The notes under the pieces: model-generated
Told to the model about the DNA's origin: nothing
Database searches by the model: none
Seen by the model: only the letters and a program-made list of their open reading frames with translations
Position numbers and translations under genes: made by a program
In this document: in pieces, positions 20,195 through 28,699 of the stretch
How the letters are laid out: each line of letters opens with the position of its first letter
How positions within the stretch are numbered: the stretch's first letter is position 1
NCBI GenBank assembly: GCA_027214255.1
Contig: JAPWHL010000004.1
Location: 62,001-126,000 of the forward strand
Direction: 5' to 3'
Length of the DNA stretch: 64,000 bases
DNA from: Roseovarius aestuarii
Lineage (GTDB): Bacteria; Pseudomonadota; Alphaproteobacteria; Rhodobacterales; Rhodobacteraceae

Positions 20195-21819
20195 GCCGCT
20201 ACCTCGTGTTGTTTCGACGTGTTGATAAGATCCGCGGCTTTCTCGGCGATCATGATGACGGCGGCGTTGATGTTACCGCAGACAAGGTCGGGCATGACCG
20301 ACGCATCGACCACCCGCAGCCCGTCAATGCCGCGCACGCGCAGATCGGGATCAACCACTGCATCCGCGTCACTCCCGGCGCGACAGGTACCTGCGGGATG
20401 GTGAACCGTGATGCAGGTATTGCGAATATGTTCGTCAATCTCCGCGTCGCTTTGGCATTTCGACCCCGGAAAGAATTCAGCTTCGATGAAAGGCTGCATG
20501 GAAGGTTGCGCAGCAAGATCCCTTGCCACCCGGAAACCAGCGCGCAGTGAATCCCAATCTTTCGCGGAATCCAGAAAATTCTGATGGATCAGCGGTGCTG
20601 CGAATGGATCCGCCGAGGACAGTTTGACCGACCCACGGCTTTCGGGCTGTGTCGCCACGATGCGTGTCGCGAACCCATCCTGAAACGGGGCCTTGAACGG
20701 TTTGAAATAGGGCCACGCGGCAAGCGGTGCTGCAGTGAACAACAGTTGCACATCAGGTAGCGGCCGATCCTCGTCGCTTTTCAGGAAGGCCACCACACCG
20801 CCGGGGACATCCGCCGAAAACCCGCGCCCCGTCAGATAGGTCTTGATGAAATCCAACCCGATCCGGTCAGCCCGCATTTTCTTCAAAAACGGCCCCGGCT
20901 CCCGGCGCTTATACATCACGATAACCGAGACGTGATCTTGCAGGTTTTTGCCAACTGAGGGCAGAGCAACCCGCGTCTCGATCCCGTGCTGGGCCAGTTC
21001 ATCAGAGGCCCCGATCCCTGACAGCATCAACAGTTGCGGTGTATTGATGACGCCGCCTGATAACAGAACTTCGCGATTTGCCTTGATCGTCTTTTCGGCC
21101 CCTTGGTGTTTGATGGTCACACCCGTGGCGCGGGTGCCTTCCATCTCGATCCGAGTCGCCATTGCGTTTGTCAGAACAGTCAGATTTGGACGCTTCAACG
21201 CCGGTCGCAGATAGGCAGAGGCTGTGGACGCGCGCCGACCCTTGGAAATAGTCATTTGCAAGCGGCCGAATCCCTCTTGCTGCGCGCCATTGTAGTCGTC
21301 CGTCTGGGGATATCCCGCCTGAACGCTGGCGTCGGCAAAGGCGTCTATCAACGGATCCTGATAGCGGCAGTGCTGTGTATTTAGCGGGCCGGACCCGCCG
21401 CGATGCTGGCTTGCGCCGCCTTCCCATGTCTCCTGTTTCAGGAAATACGGGAGAATTTCGTCGAATGACCAACCGGTCAGTCCGTTTTCGGCCCATCGGT
21501 CATAATCACCGCGGTTGCCCCGCACATATGCCATGGCATTGGTCGAAGACGATCCACCGATCACCTTGCCCCGTGCGCATTCCACGCTGCGCCCGCCGAC
21601 GTTTTCTTCGGGTTCGCAGAAATACATCCAGTCATGACGACGCTCGGTTAGGATTTTGCCCCAACCCAACGGGATGTGGATCATCGGGTCACGATCCCAC
21701 CCGCCCGCTTCCAGCAAAAGAACGGAACAATTAGGATCGGCGCTAAGCCGATGGGCAAGCACACATCCGGCCGATCCGGCCCCGACGATAACGTAATCAT
21801 AGCTTTGAGCGTGCGACAT
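20191..21819 (-). CDS. 4-Pyridoxic acid dehydrogenase (GMC oxidoreductase)
   Basis: 542-aa FAD-dependent GMC oxidoreductase. Dinucleotide-binding GAGSAG is at residues 13-18, GMC signature [14 protein letters not shown], and the active-site His of [10 protein letters not shown] is followed by the Asn of GNINAAVI. Generic members are annotated as choline dehydrogenase-like. In the M. loti B6 locus the gene at this exact place (mlr6792, between the decarboxylase and FHMPC dehydrogenase genes) oxidises the 5-hydroxymethyl of 4-pyridoxic acid to the aldehyde with an artificial or membrane acceptor. No signal peptide or obvious membrane anchor is seen here. Confidence 0.88.
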   Translation of the reverse strand: MSHAQSYDYVIVGAGSAGCVLAHRLSADPNCSVLLLEAGGWDRDPMIHIPLGWGKILTERRHDWMYFCEPEENVGGRSVECARGKVIGGSSSTNAMAYVRGNRGDYDRWAENGLTGWSFDEILPYFLKQETWEGGASQHRGGSGPLNTQHCRYQDPLIDAFADASVQAGYPQTDDYNGAQQEGFGRLQMTISKGRRASTASAYLRPALKRPNLTVLTNAMATRIEMEGTRATGVTIKHQGAEKTIKANREVLLSGGVINTPQLLMLSGIGASDELAQHGIETRVALPSVGKNLQDHVSVIVMYKRREPGPFLKKMRADRIGLDFIKTYLTGRGFSADVPGGVVAFLKSDEDRPLPDVQLLFTAAPLAAWPYFKPFKAPFQDGFATRIVATQPESRGSVKLSSADPFAAPLIHQNFLDSAKDWDSLRAGFRVARDLAAQPSMQPFIEAEFFPGSKCQSDAEIDEHIRNTCITVHHPAGTCRAGSDADAVVDPDLRVRGIDGLRVVDASVMPDLVCGNINAAVIMIAEKAADLINTSKQHEVAA

Positions 21820-21911
21820 GGCTTGGCTTCTTTCAACTGACGTCTTCGGTCCGATTGGATCGGGAGGTTTGGAAACCCCGACTATGCCGGGATTTCCGCA
21901 TATCTATAGGG

Positions 21912-22640
21912 TCAGGTGAGCAACCCGGCCTGACGCAGACGCATCGTCCAGTGATCCCAGCCCCGGTCAATCTGAGCTCCGACCAGGTTTCCGGCTGTTT
22001 TTACTTCGCCCGGAGACAGGTACTTGACGTTCCCGATCTTCAGCCCCTCTGTTTGGGCGGCGGCGTTCTGTTCCAGATAGAAGGCCCGAAACGTCACTTC
22101 GCGAACGGAATTACCGACATTCACGACACCATGACGTGCCATGAGAACGACAGGTTGATCCCCAAGGCTGGCGGCGATTTCGCCACAAACCGTGTTGTCA
22201 CCACCAAAGAGGTCCGTCGCATCCCCTTGCGTATCACGGATTTCATAGACGGGAACGGACTCACCCAAAAACGCCCCCATATGGGTCACGGGGCGCAGCG
22301 GCTGATCGGTAAAGCAATAGGGCAAAACCGCCGGCGAATGGGTATGCAGTACGCATTTCACATCTGGCCGTGCCTTGTAAATTTCGCTGTGGATGTAACG
22401 CTCCAGATAGGAGGGGCGATTGTCTTCGGTTTCGCCTTCCAGATTGAAACGTTGCATGTCGTCAACGGTGATGTGGCTGGGGGCCAGCTTCTGAGCCAGG
22501 AAAAAGCTTTGCGGATCTTCCGGGTCACGCGCGCTGATATGGCCGAAAGTGTCCATAATGCCTTCGTTAACCAGAATCTTGGTTGCGATCACCAGCTCTT
22601 CGAAAACTGTTTGCTGTGTAGGCGTAGGGGTCGTGGTCAT
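21912..22640 (-). CDS. 3-Hydroxy-2-methylpyridine-4,5-dicarboxylate 4-decarboxylase (class II aldolase fold)
   Basis: 242 aa, class II aldolase/adducin family, with metal-binding histidines in [13 protein letters not shown] and a later RHGVVNVG. It corresponds in family and position to M. loti mlr6791, which removes the 4-carboxylate to give 2-methyl-3-hydroxypyridine-5-carboxylate. The start follows TAGGAGATT. A strong stem-loop lies between its start and the upstream PEBP gene. Confidence 0.9.
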   Translation of the reverse strand: MTTTPTPTQQTVFEELVIATKILVNEGIMDTFGHISARDPEDPQSFFLAQKLAPSHITVDDMQRFNLEGETEDNRPSYLERYIHSEIYKARPDVKCVLHTHSPAVLPYCFTDQPLRPVTHMGAFLGESVPVYEIRDTQGDATDLFGGDNTVCGEIAASLGDQPVVLMARHGVVNVGNSVREVTFRAFYLEQNAAAQTEGLKIGNVKYLSPGEVKTAGNLVGAQIDRGWDHWTMRLRQAGLLT

Positions 22641-22660
22641 TGTCGTAATCTCCTAGATCA

Positions 22661-22704
22661 TTGCGGCCCCGACAGATCATGATCTGTCACCGTCGGGGCC
22701 GCAA
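22661..22704. promoter_or_regulatory. 13-bp stem-loop inside the lower B6 operon
   Basis: Perfect 13-bp inverted repeat (TTGCGGCCCCGAC / GTCGGGGCCGCAA) enclosing an 18-nt loop. The loop itself overlaps a 16-bp palindrome, ACAGATCATGATCTGT (22672-22687). It sits in the gap between the PEBP stop and the decarboxylase ribosome binding site and has no U-run, so it more likely adjusts mRNA stability or relative expression than ends transcription. Confidence 0.5.
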
Positions 22705-22708
22705 AGTC

Positions 22709-23167
22709 CTATTTGTTTTCGTAAAGGCCGACGATCCGGTTCTGTTCGATGATGTTGTCAGCGTATTTGTCCAGGAACTCTTCCCGCGTGGGCGTTCCTT
22801 CGACTGTCGTATTCAGTGCGTAAACCCAGAAGTAATAGTGATGCTTACCGTGGCCGTTGGGTGGCTGGGGGCCATAATACTGCATGTGCCCTGCACCGTT
22901 CGGGCCAACACGGTATTTTTCCTGCGCGTCCGACAGATCGGTCGCAGAGGGGTCAATGCCGTAAACGGTCCAGTGGGTGAAACCACGCGCCAAAGGCGCA
23001 TCCGGGTCATGACAGATCACGGCAAGCTCCTTGGCTTCGGCCGGAACGCCGCTAACCGTCAACTTGGGCAATACGTTTCCTTTATCACCCGCGTGTTCGT
23101 CGCGCATCATTTCCAAAGGTTGGAAATCTGCACATGTGATTTTGAGATCTTTGATATTCAGGGGCAT
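22709..23167 (-). CDS. YbhB/YbcL family Raf kinase inhibitor-like (PEBP) protein
   Basis: 152 aa with the bacterial PEBP hallmarks CHDPDAP, FTHWTVYGIDP, GPNGAGHMQYYGPQPPNGHGKHHYYFWVYAL. Family proteins have a small anion-binding pocket; most have no known enzymatic role. The gene lies inside the lower B6 operon, between the DUF1185 and decarboxylase genes. M. loti also has exactly two loci (by number) between its MHPC oxygenase and decarboxylase genes, so this position may be conserved (inference from locus numbering). It could bind a phosphate or carboxylate intermediate, but that is speculation. Confidence 0.88.
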   Translation of the reverse strand: MPLNIKDLKITCADFQPLEMMRDEHAGDKGNVLPKLTVSGVPAEAKELAVICHDPDAPLARGFTHWTVYGIDPSATDLSDAQEKYRVGPNGAGHMQYYGPQPPNGHGKHHYYFWVYALNTTVEGTPTREEFLDKYADNIIEQNRIVGLYENK

Positions 23168-23196
23168 GGAGGTTTCCTCGTCTTTTGAGTTTCGAA

Positions 23197-23787
23197 TTAT
23201 TTTTTGGCTTTAAGGTCGGCAACGGTCATGCCGCCAACACGTTGGTGCACGCGTGGGCCGGATGCGACGCCAACGCAGATCAATACCTCATCGGGGCGCG
23301 GGCCGTCCGGTACGCAGAAGGTGATCGCGTCATAATGCGAGCGTATGTAAAGCTCGTCCTTATGGGCCAGCGGAATGTCGATCGACGTGCCAGCAGATGC
23401 AACTTTGGATACAGACGAAATCCACGCATCGCCGCCGCCAAGTTCGTCGCGCAGCGGATTGCCAAATTCGGTGGTGACACAGGCAACAACATGCTCTTGC
23501 TCGCCCGCGACGCCTGCGATTCCGCCTTTGCCATAGCTTTCAGCAGGCCGGCCTCCCAACAAATCCATCGCACGCTTTCCAAGCGCGTGACCGAGGCTGG
23601 CACTGGGATTCGTGAAACCCGACAGATCGGCGTTGAACTTGCCGACATACGGATTGCGAATAAGCACACCAACAGCGACCTTGATCAGCACCTCGCCAGG
23701 TTCGCCGCCATCATGCCGGATTTCCTGAACGCTGGAATGCCAGCCACGCACTTCGTAGTGTTTTTCGACTTCGGCAGAATGGTTCAT
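23197..23787 (-). CDS. DUF1185 (amino acid synthesis family) protein in the B6 operon
   Basis: 196 aa. Features typical of the DUF1185/AA_synth family are the acid-rich start, RNPYVGKF, GNPLRDELGGGDAWI, and a C-terminal RPDEVLICVGVASGPR-type tail. Start ATG at 23787 follows AGGAGA. The family's function is not established. The gene lies directly after MHPC oxygenase in the lower pathway operon, where every other gene has a clear step, so it may catalyse or assist an unassigned reaction such as handling the ring-opened acetamido acid. Confidence 0.82.
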   Translation of the reverse strand: MNHSAEVEKHYEVRGWHSSVQEIRHDGGEPGEVLIKVAVGVLIRNPYVGKFNADLSGFTNPSASLGHALGKRAMDLLGGRPAESYGKGGIAGVAGEQEHVVACVTTEFGNPLRDELGGGDAWISSVSKVASAGTSIDIPLAHKDELYIRSHYDAITFCVPDGPRPDEVLICVGVASGPRVHQRVGGMTVADLKAKK

Positions 23788-23829
23788 CTTTTTCTCCTTA
23801 GTGGCGCGCCGACAAAGCGCACATCGGTG

Positions 23830-24972
23830 TTATTGTTGCGGCCACGAAAAGACGCGGCGCAGGGGGTCATAACGCGCAGCCTCAAGAGCGGCGTTCGTAA
23901 ACATGTTGCCCTTTGAAAGCGCGCGGTTCGCTGCATAGTCACCGGACAAGGCCTGACAGCGGTCGGTCATCGGGCGCATACGTTGCTCCCAAGAGGTCAG
24001 GCCATCTTCGACCGAAGAATGCTCTGACAGGTCTTGAGACAGGCTAAAGGCGTTGACCATCGCGCAACCAGCACCCTGCGCAAGAGCAGGGCACATTGCG
24101 TGGGCGGAATCACCAACAAGTGCGACTTTGCCCTTGACCCACGTATCCAATTTGGTTGTCGCGTAATTGTCGTAACGCGCCTTTTCCAATTTGGCCGCTT
24201 CGGCCAGACACGGCTCAAGAAACGGGAACATCTCAACCCACACCTCAAGGTCAAGAGGCACGCGCGAGCCACGCGGATCAGCAGCAGGCGCCATCAGACC
24301 CAGATACAGCTCTTTGTCGTTGCAGGGGGAATAGAGAATACGCTGAACGCGTGGCTCAAAATTCCACATATCAATCGTGTTGTCCCACTCGCCTTCGCCA
24401 AGCTGGTCTTTCAACCGCGGCACGATCAGGCGAATGATGCCATCCGTCGAGACCCACCGATCCTGTTTGAATCCCATCGAGTCGCGCACTTTAGAGCCAA
24501 CACCATCTGCGCCGACAATCAGATCCGCCTCAAGCACTTCGCCACTCGCGAGGGTCAGGCGACCTTCGGCATCGGCCGCGACCGCCTCAGAGTTAACGCA
24601 CACGTTGACACCAACTTCATGGGCACGTTTGACAAGCGCGTTGTGCAGATGACTGCGCGTCATAATGCGCCACGGCAGGCCGTTGAACGTTTCCTTCGAG
24701 ACCGATTTATTCTGCATCCATGTTTCATATGCCGGAGGCGTATGTGTGCCTTCAAGAACGTCGTTAAGCGCATCAACGCCTTCAAGAACACGCAGCCCAT
24801 TATGCCACAGATAAATTCCGGCACCAAAAGCGCGCAGTTCGGAATCCTTTTCGTGCAGCGTAACATCCCAGCCATTCTGACGCAGAGCGATTGCTGCGGT
24901 CAGCCCTGCAAAACCAGCACCTGCGACTTGCGCAGTAAGGACTTTCCCAGACGTCTTATTGATATTAGCCAT
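23830..24972 (-). CDS. 2-Methyl-3-hydroxypyridine-5-carboxylate oxygenase (MHPCO)
   Basis: 380 aa from ATG at 24972; upstream in-frame sequence to 25173 overlaps the AAMS hydrolase gene and is not used. FAD-dependent aromatic hydroxylase fold: AGAGFAGLTA at about residues 17-26, ADLIVGADGVGSKVRD (DG motif) and GKVALVGDSAHAMCPALAQGAGCAM (GD motif). It matches M. loti MHPCO (mlr6788) nearly residue by residue in several blocks (FGAGIYLWHNGLRVLEG, TFNGLPWRIMTRSHLH). That enzyme uses O2 and NAD(P)H both to hydroxylate and to open the pyridine ring, giving (E)-2-(acetamidomethylene)succinate. Confidence 0.95.
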   Translation of the reverse strand: MANINKTSGKVLTAQVAGAGFAGLTAAIALRQNGWDVTLHEKDSELRAFGAGIYLWHNGLRVLEGVDALNDVLEGTHTPPAYETWMQNKSVSKETFNGLPWRIMTRSHLHNALVKRAHEVGVNVCVNSEAVAADAEGRLTLASGEVLEADLIVGADGVGSKVRDSMGFKQDRWVSTDGIIRLIVPRLKDQLGEGEWDNTIDMWNFEPRVQRILYSPCNDKELYLGLMAPAADPRGSRVPLDLEVWVEMFPFLEPCLAEAAKLEKARYDNYATTKLDTWVKGKVALVGDSAHAMCPALAQGAGCAMVNAFSLSQDLSEHSSVEDGLTSWEQRMRPMTDRCQALSGDYAANRALSKGNMFTNAALEAARYDPLRRVFSWPQQ

Positions 24973-25003
24973 TGTCCACTTCCTGTCAGTTATTGAGAGA
25001 GCG

Positions 25004-25888
25004 TTATCCCCGCCCTCTGGAATCGATAAAGTTTGTAATTGCTTGTGCGGTGATATCCGGCGCCACTTCGTTGACGTAGTGATCAGCGCCGGGAACGACG
25101 ACAACCGGAAGGTCGGGGCGCAACGCGCTGGTCTTTGCCAAAGCCTGTGCTGATACCAGCTTGCTATCGCCACCCCGCACCAGAAGAACTGGCTTGCGAA
25201 GGTCGCGATAGGCCTGTGTCAGGTCGGCCCGCAGCCCGTTGGCCGTCTGGGACATGGCACTTGGCGATGCGAAAGGCCGCAATCCGCCTTCCACAGCTTC
25301 ATAACCGCTTTCAGCCCGGATCTTTATCGCCGGGGCCGGAATATTGGGATAACGCGCAGCAAGATATGCCTCAACCGCGGCTAAATCCTCAAAGGTTTGC
25401 GCGCCAGCATTCACTCGCGCTTCGAGCGCATCAAACACTTCGGTTTCGATGTAAGGCGTAAAATCGATTGCCACGACCGAATGAACAAGTTCTGGATATT
25501 TTGCAGCACATACAACCGAATTCCGCGACCCCAGAGAATGTCCCACCAAAATCGCCGGCCCACGATCCAAGGTCCGGATCAGGCTAGCTATATCAGCGGC
25601 AAAATCATCGGCCTCGTATCCGCTGTCCGGCTTGTCACTGCGGCCATGGCCCCTTTGATCAACGGCAATCGTAGTGAACCGATCACTGAACATAGACGCC
25701 AGCGGCATCAGCGTTGCCGAGTTGGCAGTGATGCCGTGAAAGAACAGCATTAAGGGGCCATCGCCGCTTTCACGAATGTTCAAAATGATGCGGCCAGTAT
25801 CGATTCGGCGCATTTTTACTTCAGTGTCAAAGGCAGCGTTCACCATGTGCTCCAAGTCCTGCATTGGTGTTATTTTCGAATTCAGCAT
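25004..25888 (-). CDS. (E)-2-(acetamidomethylene)succinate hydrolase (AAMS hydrolase)
   Basis: 294 aa from ATG at 25888 (GAGGTG ribosome site); an in-frame ATG at 25864 is possible and a frame to 26035 runs across the divergent promoter. Alpha/beta hydrolase fold: oxyanion-side FFHGITANS, nucleophile Ser118 in GHSLGS and the C-terminal His in PGADHYVN. It is the first gene of the lower pathway operon and directly precedes MHPC oxygenase, as in M. loti (mlr6787). The reaction cleaves the ring-opened product to succinic semialdehyde, acetate, CO2 and ammonia, ending the pathway. Confidence 0.9.
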   Translation of the reverse strand: MLNSKITPMQDLEHMVNAAFDTEVKMRRIDTGRIILNIRESGDGPLMLFFHGITANSATLMPLASMFSDRFTTIAVDQRGHGRSDKPDSGYEADDFAADIASLIRTLDRGPAILVGHSLGSRNSVVCAAKYPELVHSVVAIDFTPYIETEVFDALEARVNAGAQTFEDLAAVEAYLAARYPNIPAPAIKIRAESGYEAVEGGLRPFASPSAMSQTANGLRADLTQAYRDLRKPVLLVRGGDSKLVSAQALAKTSALRPDLPVVVVPGADHYVNEVAPDITAQAITNFIDSRGRG

Positions 25889-25913
25889 GCCACACCTCGA
25901 ACACAAGTCAAGA

Positions 25914-25930
25914 AGATTGTCATACAATCT
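25914..25930. promoter_or_regulatory. GntR-type operator in the divergent B6 promoter
   Basis: Perfect inverted repeat AGATTGT-CAT-ACAATCT. It contains TTGT-N3-ACAA, the classic pattern bound by FadR/FCD-subfamily GntR regulators. It lies 25 bp upstream of the AAMS hydrolase start and ~100 bp upstream of the GntR gene, so one protein could control both directions. Confidence 0.65.
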
Positions 25931-26028
25931 TTCAATAAGACATGTTGACAAGGGGCGCCCTTCTGCTGTCAAGTTGACTGTAATTTTTCTACGCCCTAAT
26001 TGAATCCTTGATTCACGAGGCCCAAACG

Positions 26029-26700
26029 ATGTCACAAGATATTAATCTGCGAGTGTCGCCACGGACTGTGCAGCAAGAGACGGTCAATACCCTGAGACAG
26101 GCAATTTTCTCGGGGCATTTCGAACCCGGCAGCCGCTTGGTTGAAAGCCAGCTATGCACGCAACTTGGCATTAGTCGCCCATCCTTGCGTGAGGCCCTGC
26201 GCAGTCTTGCTGCTGAACGCTTGATTGATTTTGTGCCTAATCGCGGCCCCTCAATCCCCAATCTTACATGGGGAGAAGTCACCGCGATCTATGAAGTCCG
26301 CGAAATGCTGGAAGTCAACGCAGTCGGGCAATGCTCGCAGAGGATCTCGAAAGAACAGCTGCAAAAGCTAAAGAAATCTCTTGTCGCATTCGAAGAAGCC
26401 GCTTCCAGAAATGACAGCTTAGCGCGGATTACCACGACCGAAGACTTCTATTCGATCATATTGGCAAACTGTGGAAATCCGATTCTGGAGGAAATCCACC
26501 GGGGTCTTGTTGCCAGAATCAGCCTTTTCCGTTCGCGCTCAATGTCACTGGAAGGCCGCGCAATCAGCAGTCTGGCCGAAATGAAGGCCATATATGAAGC
26601 CATCGCATCCGGAAATGAGGCCGCTGCCAAAAGCGCCTCTAGAAAGCACATCCTGAAAGCAATGGCTGCTGCCAAGAAAGCCATGGAAGCCACAGGTTAA
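26029..26700 (+). CDS. GntR family (FCD subfamily) regulator of B6 degradation
   Basis: 223 aa from ATG at 26029, preceded by ACGAGG. An N-terminal winged HTH (residues ~10-75, SRLVESQLCTQLGISRPSLREALRSLAAERLI) is followed by an all-helical FCD ligand domain. It is divergent from the lower B6 operon and 62 bp upstream of the pyridoxine 4-oxidase gene on its own strand. The TTGT-N3-ACAA palindrome in the shared promoter suits this subfamily. It probably represses until a vitamer or intermediate is present. M. loti also has a regulator gene between pyridoxine oxidase and AAMS hydrolase. Confidence 0.9.
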   Translation: MSQDINLRVSPRTVQQETVNTLRQAIFSGHFEPGSRLVESQLCTQLGISRPSLREALRSLAAERLIDFVPNRGPSIPNLTWGEVTAIYEVREMLEVNAVGQCSQRISKEQLQKLKKSLVAFEEAASRNDSLARITTTEDFYSIILANCGNPILEEIHRGLVARISLFRSRSMSLEGRAISSLAEMKAIYEAIASGNEAAAKSASRKHILKAMAAAKKAMEATG

Positions 26701-26762
26701 CGCGGTTGGCGCCAGTGCTGCTTTCAAAACAGCGACGCAAACCCCATACGTGAAAGATACTC

Positions 26763-28331
26763 ATGTCACAAAGCCCGGCGATGACAGAGGCCCAGTCTCA
26801 AGGCGCAGTAACCGCAGATGTGGTCATTGTAGGCGCTGGATCTTCAGGTGCGTTGCTGGCGGCACGGCTCAGCGAAGACCCATCACGGATTGTCCTGCTG
26901 ATTGAAGCAGGTGAAGAACCGCAGGATCCCGACATCTGGACACCATCAGCATGGCCCGCACTTCAGGGTCGCAGCTATGATTGGAACTACCGAACCCAAC
27001 CACAGAGCGGAACGAATGGCCGCGTCCACCAATGGGCGCGTGGCCGTTTGATTGGTGGGTCAAGTTGTCTGCATGCGATGGGGTATATGCGCGGACATCC
27101 CGATGATTATCAGGCATGGGTTGATGCGACAGGCGACACCCGATGGGCCTGGGACAAACTCTTGTCCGCCTTCCAAGCAAACGAGGAGTCCGCCTCTGCC
27201 GCCGGGAACAACATCGGCGGCCCACTGCCCCTGTACATGCCCGACGAATACCTGAGCCCCCTCACCCGTGCATTTCTTGAAACTGGCCAATCTCTGGGTC
27301 TACCACGACTAGCGCATCACAACGATGGCAGGATGATTGGCGTTACCCCAAATACACTGAACATCCGTGACGGAAAACGTGTCACAGCGGCCGATGCCTG
27401 GCTGACGCCAGAAGTGCGCGACCGCAAAAACTTGCATCTCCTGACCGGCACACGCGCCCGTCGATTGCTTCTGAAAGCTAACAACGTAAGCCGGATCGAG
27501 GCCCAAGGGCCACAGGGCCGTTTGGAAATCCAGGCTGATCAGGTGATATTATGCGCCGGTTCACTGGAAAGCCCCGCCTTGCTGATGCGGTCAGGCATCG
27601 GGCCGCAAGATACGCTCAAAGAAGCCTCGGTCAACTGTCTGATCGACATGCCCGGAATCGGTCAAAACCTTCAGGATCACCTGCTCGGGGCCGGTAACCT
27701 TTACGCAACCCGCAAGCACCTACCGCCTTCGAAATTACAGCACTCGGAATCTATGGCCTATCTTCGGGCGGACGATTTCACAGCAGCAGGTCAACCCGAG
27801 ATCGTTGTTGGCTGTGGAGTCGCGCCGATCGTATCCGAGTGCCTAAAAGCTCCGGACGCCGGTGCGGCCTATTCCCTGTTGTTTGGCGTCACCCATCCCA
27901 CCAGTCGCGGCGAACTTCGTATTAGCGGGCCAGAGCTGGACGATCAGCTGATCATTGATCCAGCTTACCTGCAAACAGATCACGACCGCACCATGTTTCG
28001 CAAAGCTTTGATAGCGGCCCGCACTATCGGCCATGCTGACGGGCTCGCCGACTGGCGCGACCACGAGATTTACCCTGGCCCCCTGACAAGCCAAGCCGAG
28101 ATCGATGCCTTCATCGCACAAGCTGCTATCACCCACCATCATCCCTGTGGGACCTGTAGAATGGGCAAGGACGACACTTCCGTTGTTGACGCCAACCTGC
28201 GGCTCAGATCATTGGATAACCTATTCGTTGTAGACGCCTCGGTCATGCCAAGCCTCACCGCGGGGCCAATTCATGCCGCCGTTCTCGCCATCGCAGAAAC
28301 CTTTGCCTCTGCAAACAAGTCTGGAAACTAG
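26763..28331 (+). CDS. pno: Pyridoxine 4-oxidase (GMC oxidoreductase)
   Basis: 522 aa GMC flavoprotein. FAD-binding GAGSSG is at about residues 23-28, and the signature RGRLIGGSSCLHAMGYMRGHP and C-terminal THHHPCGTCRMG and AGPIHAAV supply two active-site histidines. Long blocks (PDIWTPSAWPALQGRSYDW-like, GVTPNTLNIRDGKRVTAADA, QPEIVVGCGVAPIVSE) match M. loti pyridoxine 4-oxidase (mlr6785). That enzyme converts pyridoxine to pyridoxal with O2, forming H2O2. The N terminus is about 17 residues longer than remembered homologues, so a slightly later start is possible. The gene lies downstream of the GntR gene in the same direction. Confidence 0.94.
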   Translation: MSQSPAMTEAQSQGAVTADVVIVGAGSSGALLAARLSEDPSRIVLLIEAGEEPQDPDIWTPSAWPALQGRSYDWNYRTQPQSGTNGRVHQWARGRLIGGSSCLHAMGYMRGHPDDYQAWVDATGDTRWAWDKLLSAFQANEESASAAGNNIGGPLPLYMPDEYLSPLTRAFLETGQSLGLPRLAHHNDGRMIGVTPNTLNIRDGKRVTAADAWLTPEVRDRKNLHLLTGTRARRLLLKANNVSRIEAQGPQGRLEIQADQVILCAGSLESPALLMRSGIGPQDTLKEASVNCLIDMPGIGQNLQDHLLGAGNLYATRKHLPPSKLQHSESMAYLRADDFTAAGQPEIVVGCGVAPIVSECLKAPDAGAAYSLLFGVTHPTSRGELRISGPELDDQLIIDPAYLQTDHDRTMFRKALIAARTIGHADGLADWRDHEIYPGPLTSQAEIDAFIAQAAITHHHPCGTCRMGKDDTSVVDANLRLRSLDNLFVVDASVMPSLTAGPIHAAVLAIAETFASANKSGN

Positions 28332-28699
28332 GTGTTTGACCGGCATTTAGTAGGCCCGCACGGTATCCACGATCACGACACACGGGTAACGGAAGCCTTT
28401 GAGGCGCGGTAGAGAGGCTGGTACTTTCATTTCTGCCTGCTCCCCTCAACCGCGCAGGCCAGCAAACTGGCAATGCCAACACGGCTCCTCGCCATGATGA
28501 CTGGCCTCATTGGCGTCACTCAATGCATCCCCTACCCAAAGGGGATCAACATGTTAACGCGGGTGGCAAAAACGCTCATTTCTTAGTCGCACCCGACACG
28601 TAGTTCAGAGGCTTCAATGAAAATTGTTTCCCAACCTCGCTATGAAGGGCTAACTGCGCTAGAAGTTTTACCATTCGGATAAATTTTCAGGAGGGCACA
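28332..28699. other. Intergenic region between the B6 locus and the CodA/BMP island
   Basis: 368 bp without a convincing gene. A weak stem-loop (ATCCCC / GGGGAT, 28527-28546) could end the pyridoxine oxidase transcript. The last ~100 bp must hold the promoter of the next operon. Nothing else recognised. Confidence 0.5.

Noticed and set aside
24034-24996. 320-codon plus-strand frame
   Set aside because: Antisense shadow of MHPC oxygenase, whose sequence matches a characterised enzyme.
24973-25173. N-terminal extension of MHPC oxygenase
   Set aside because: It overlaps the AAMS hydrolase gene; the family N terminus begins MAN at 24972.
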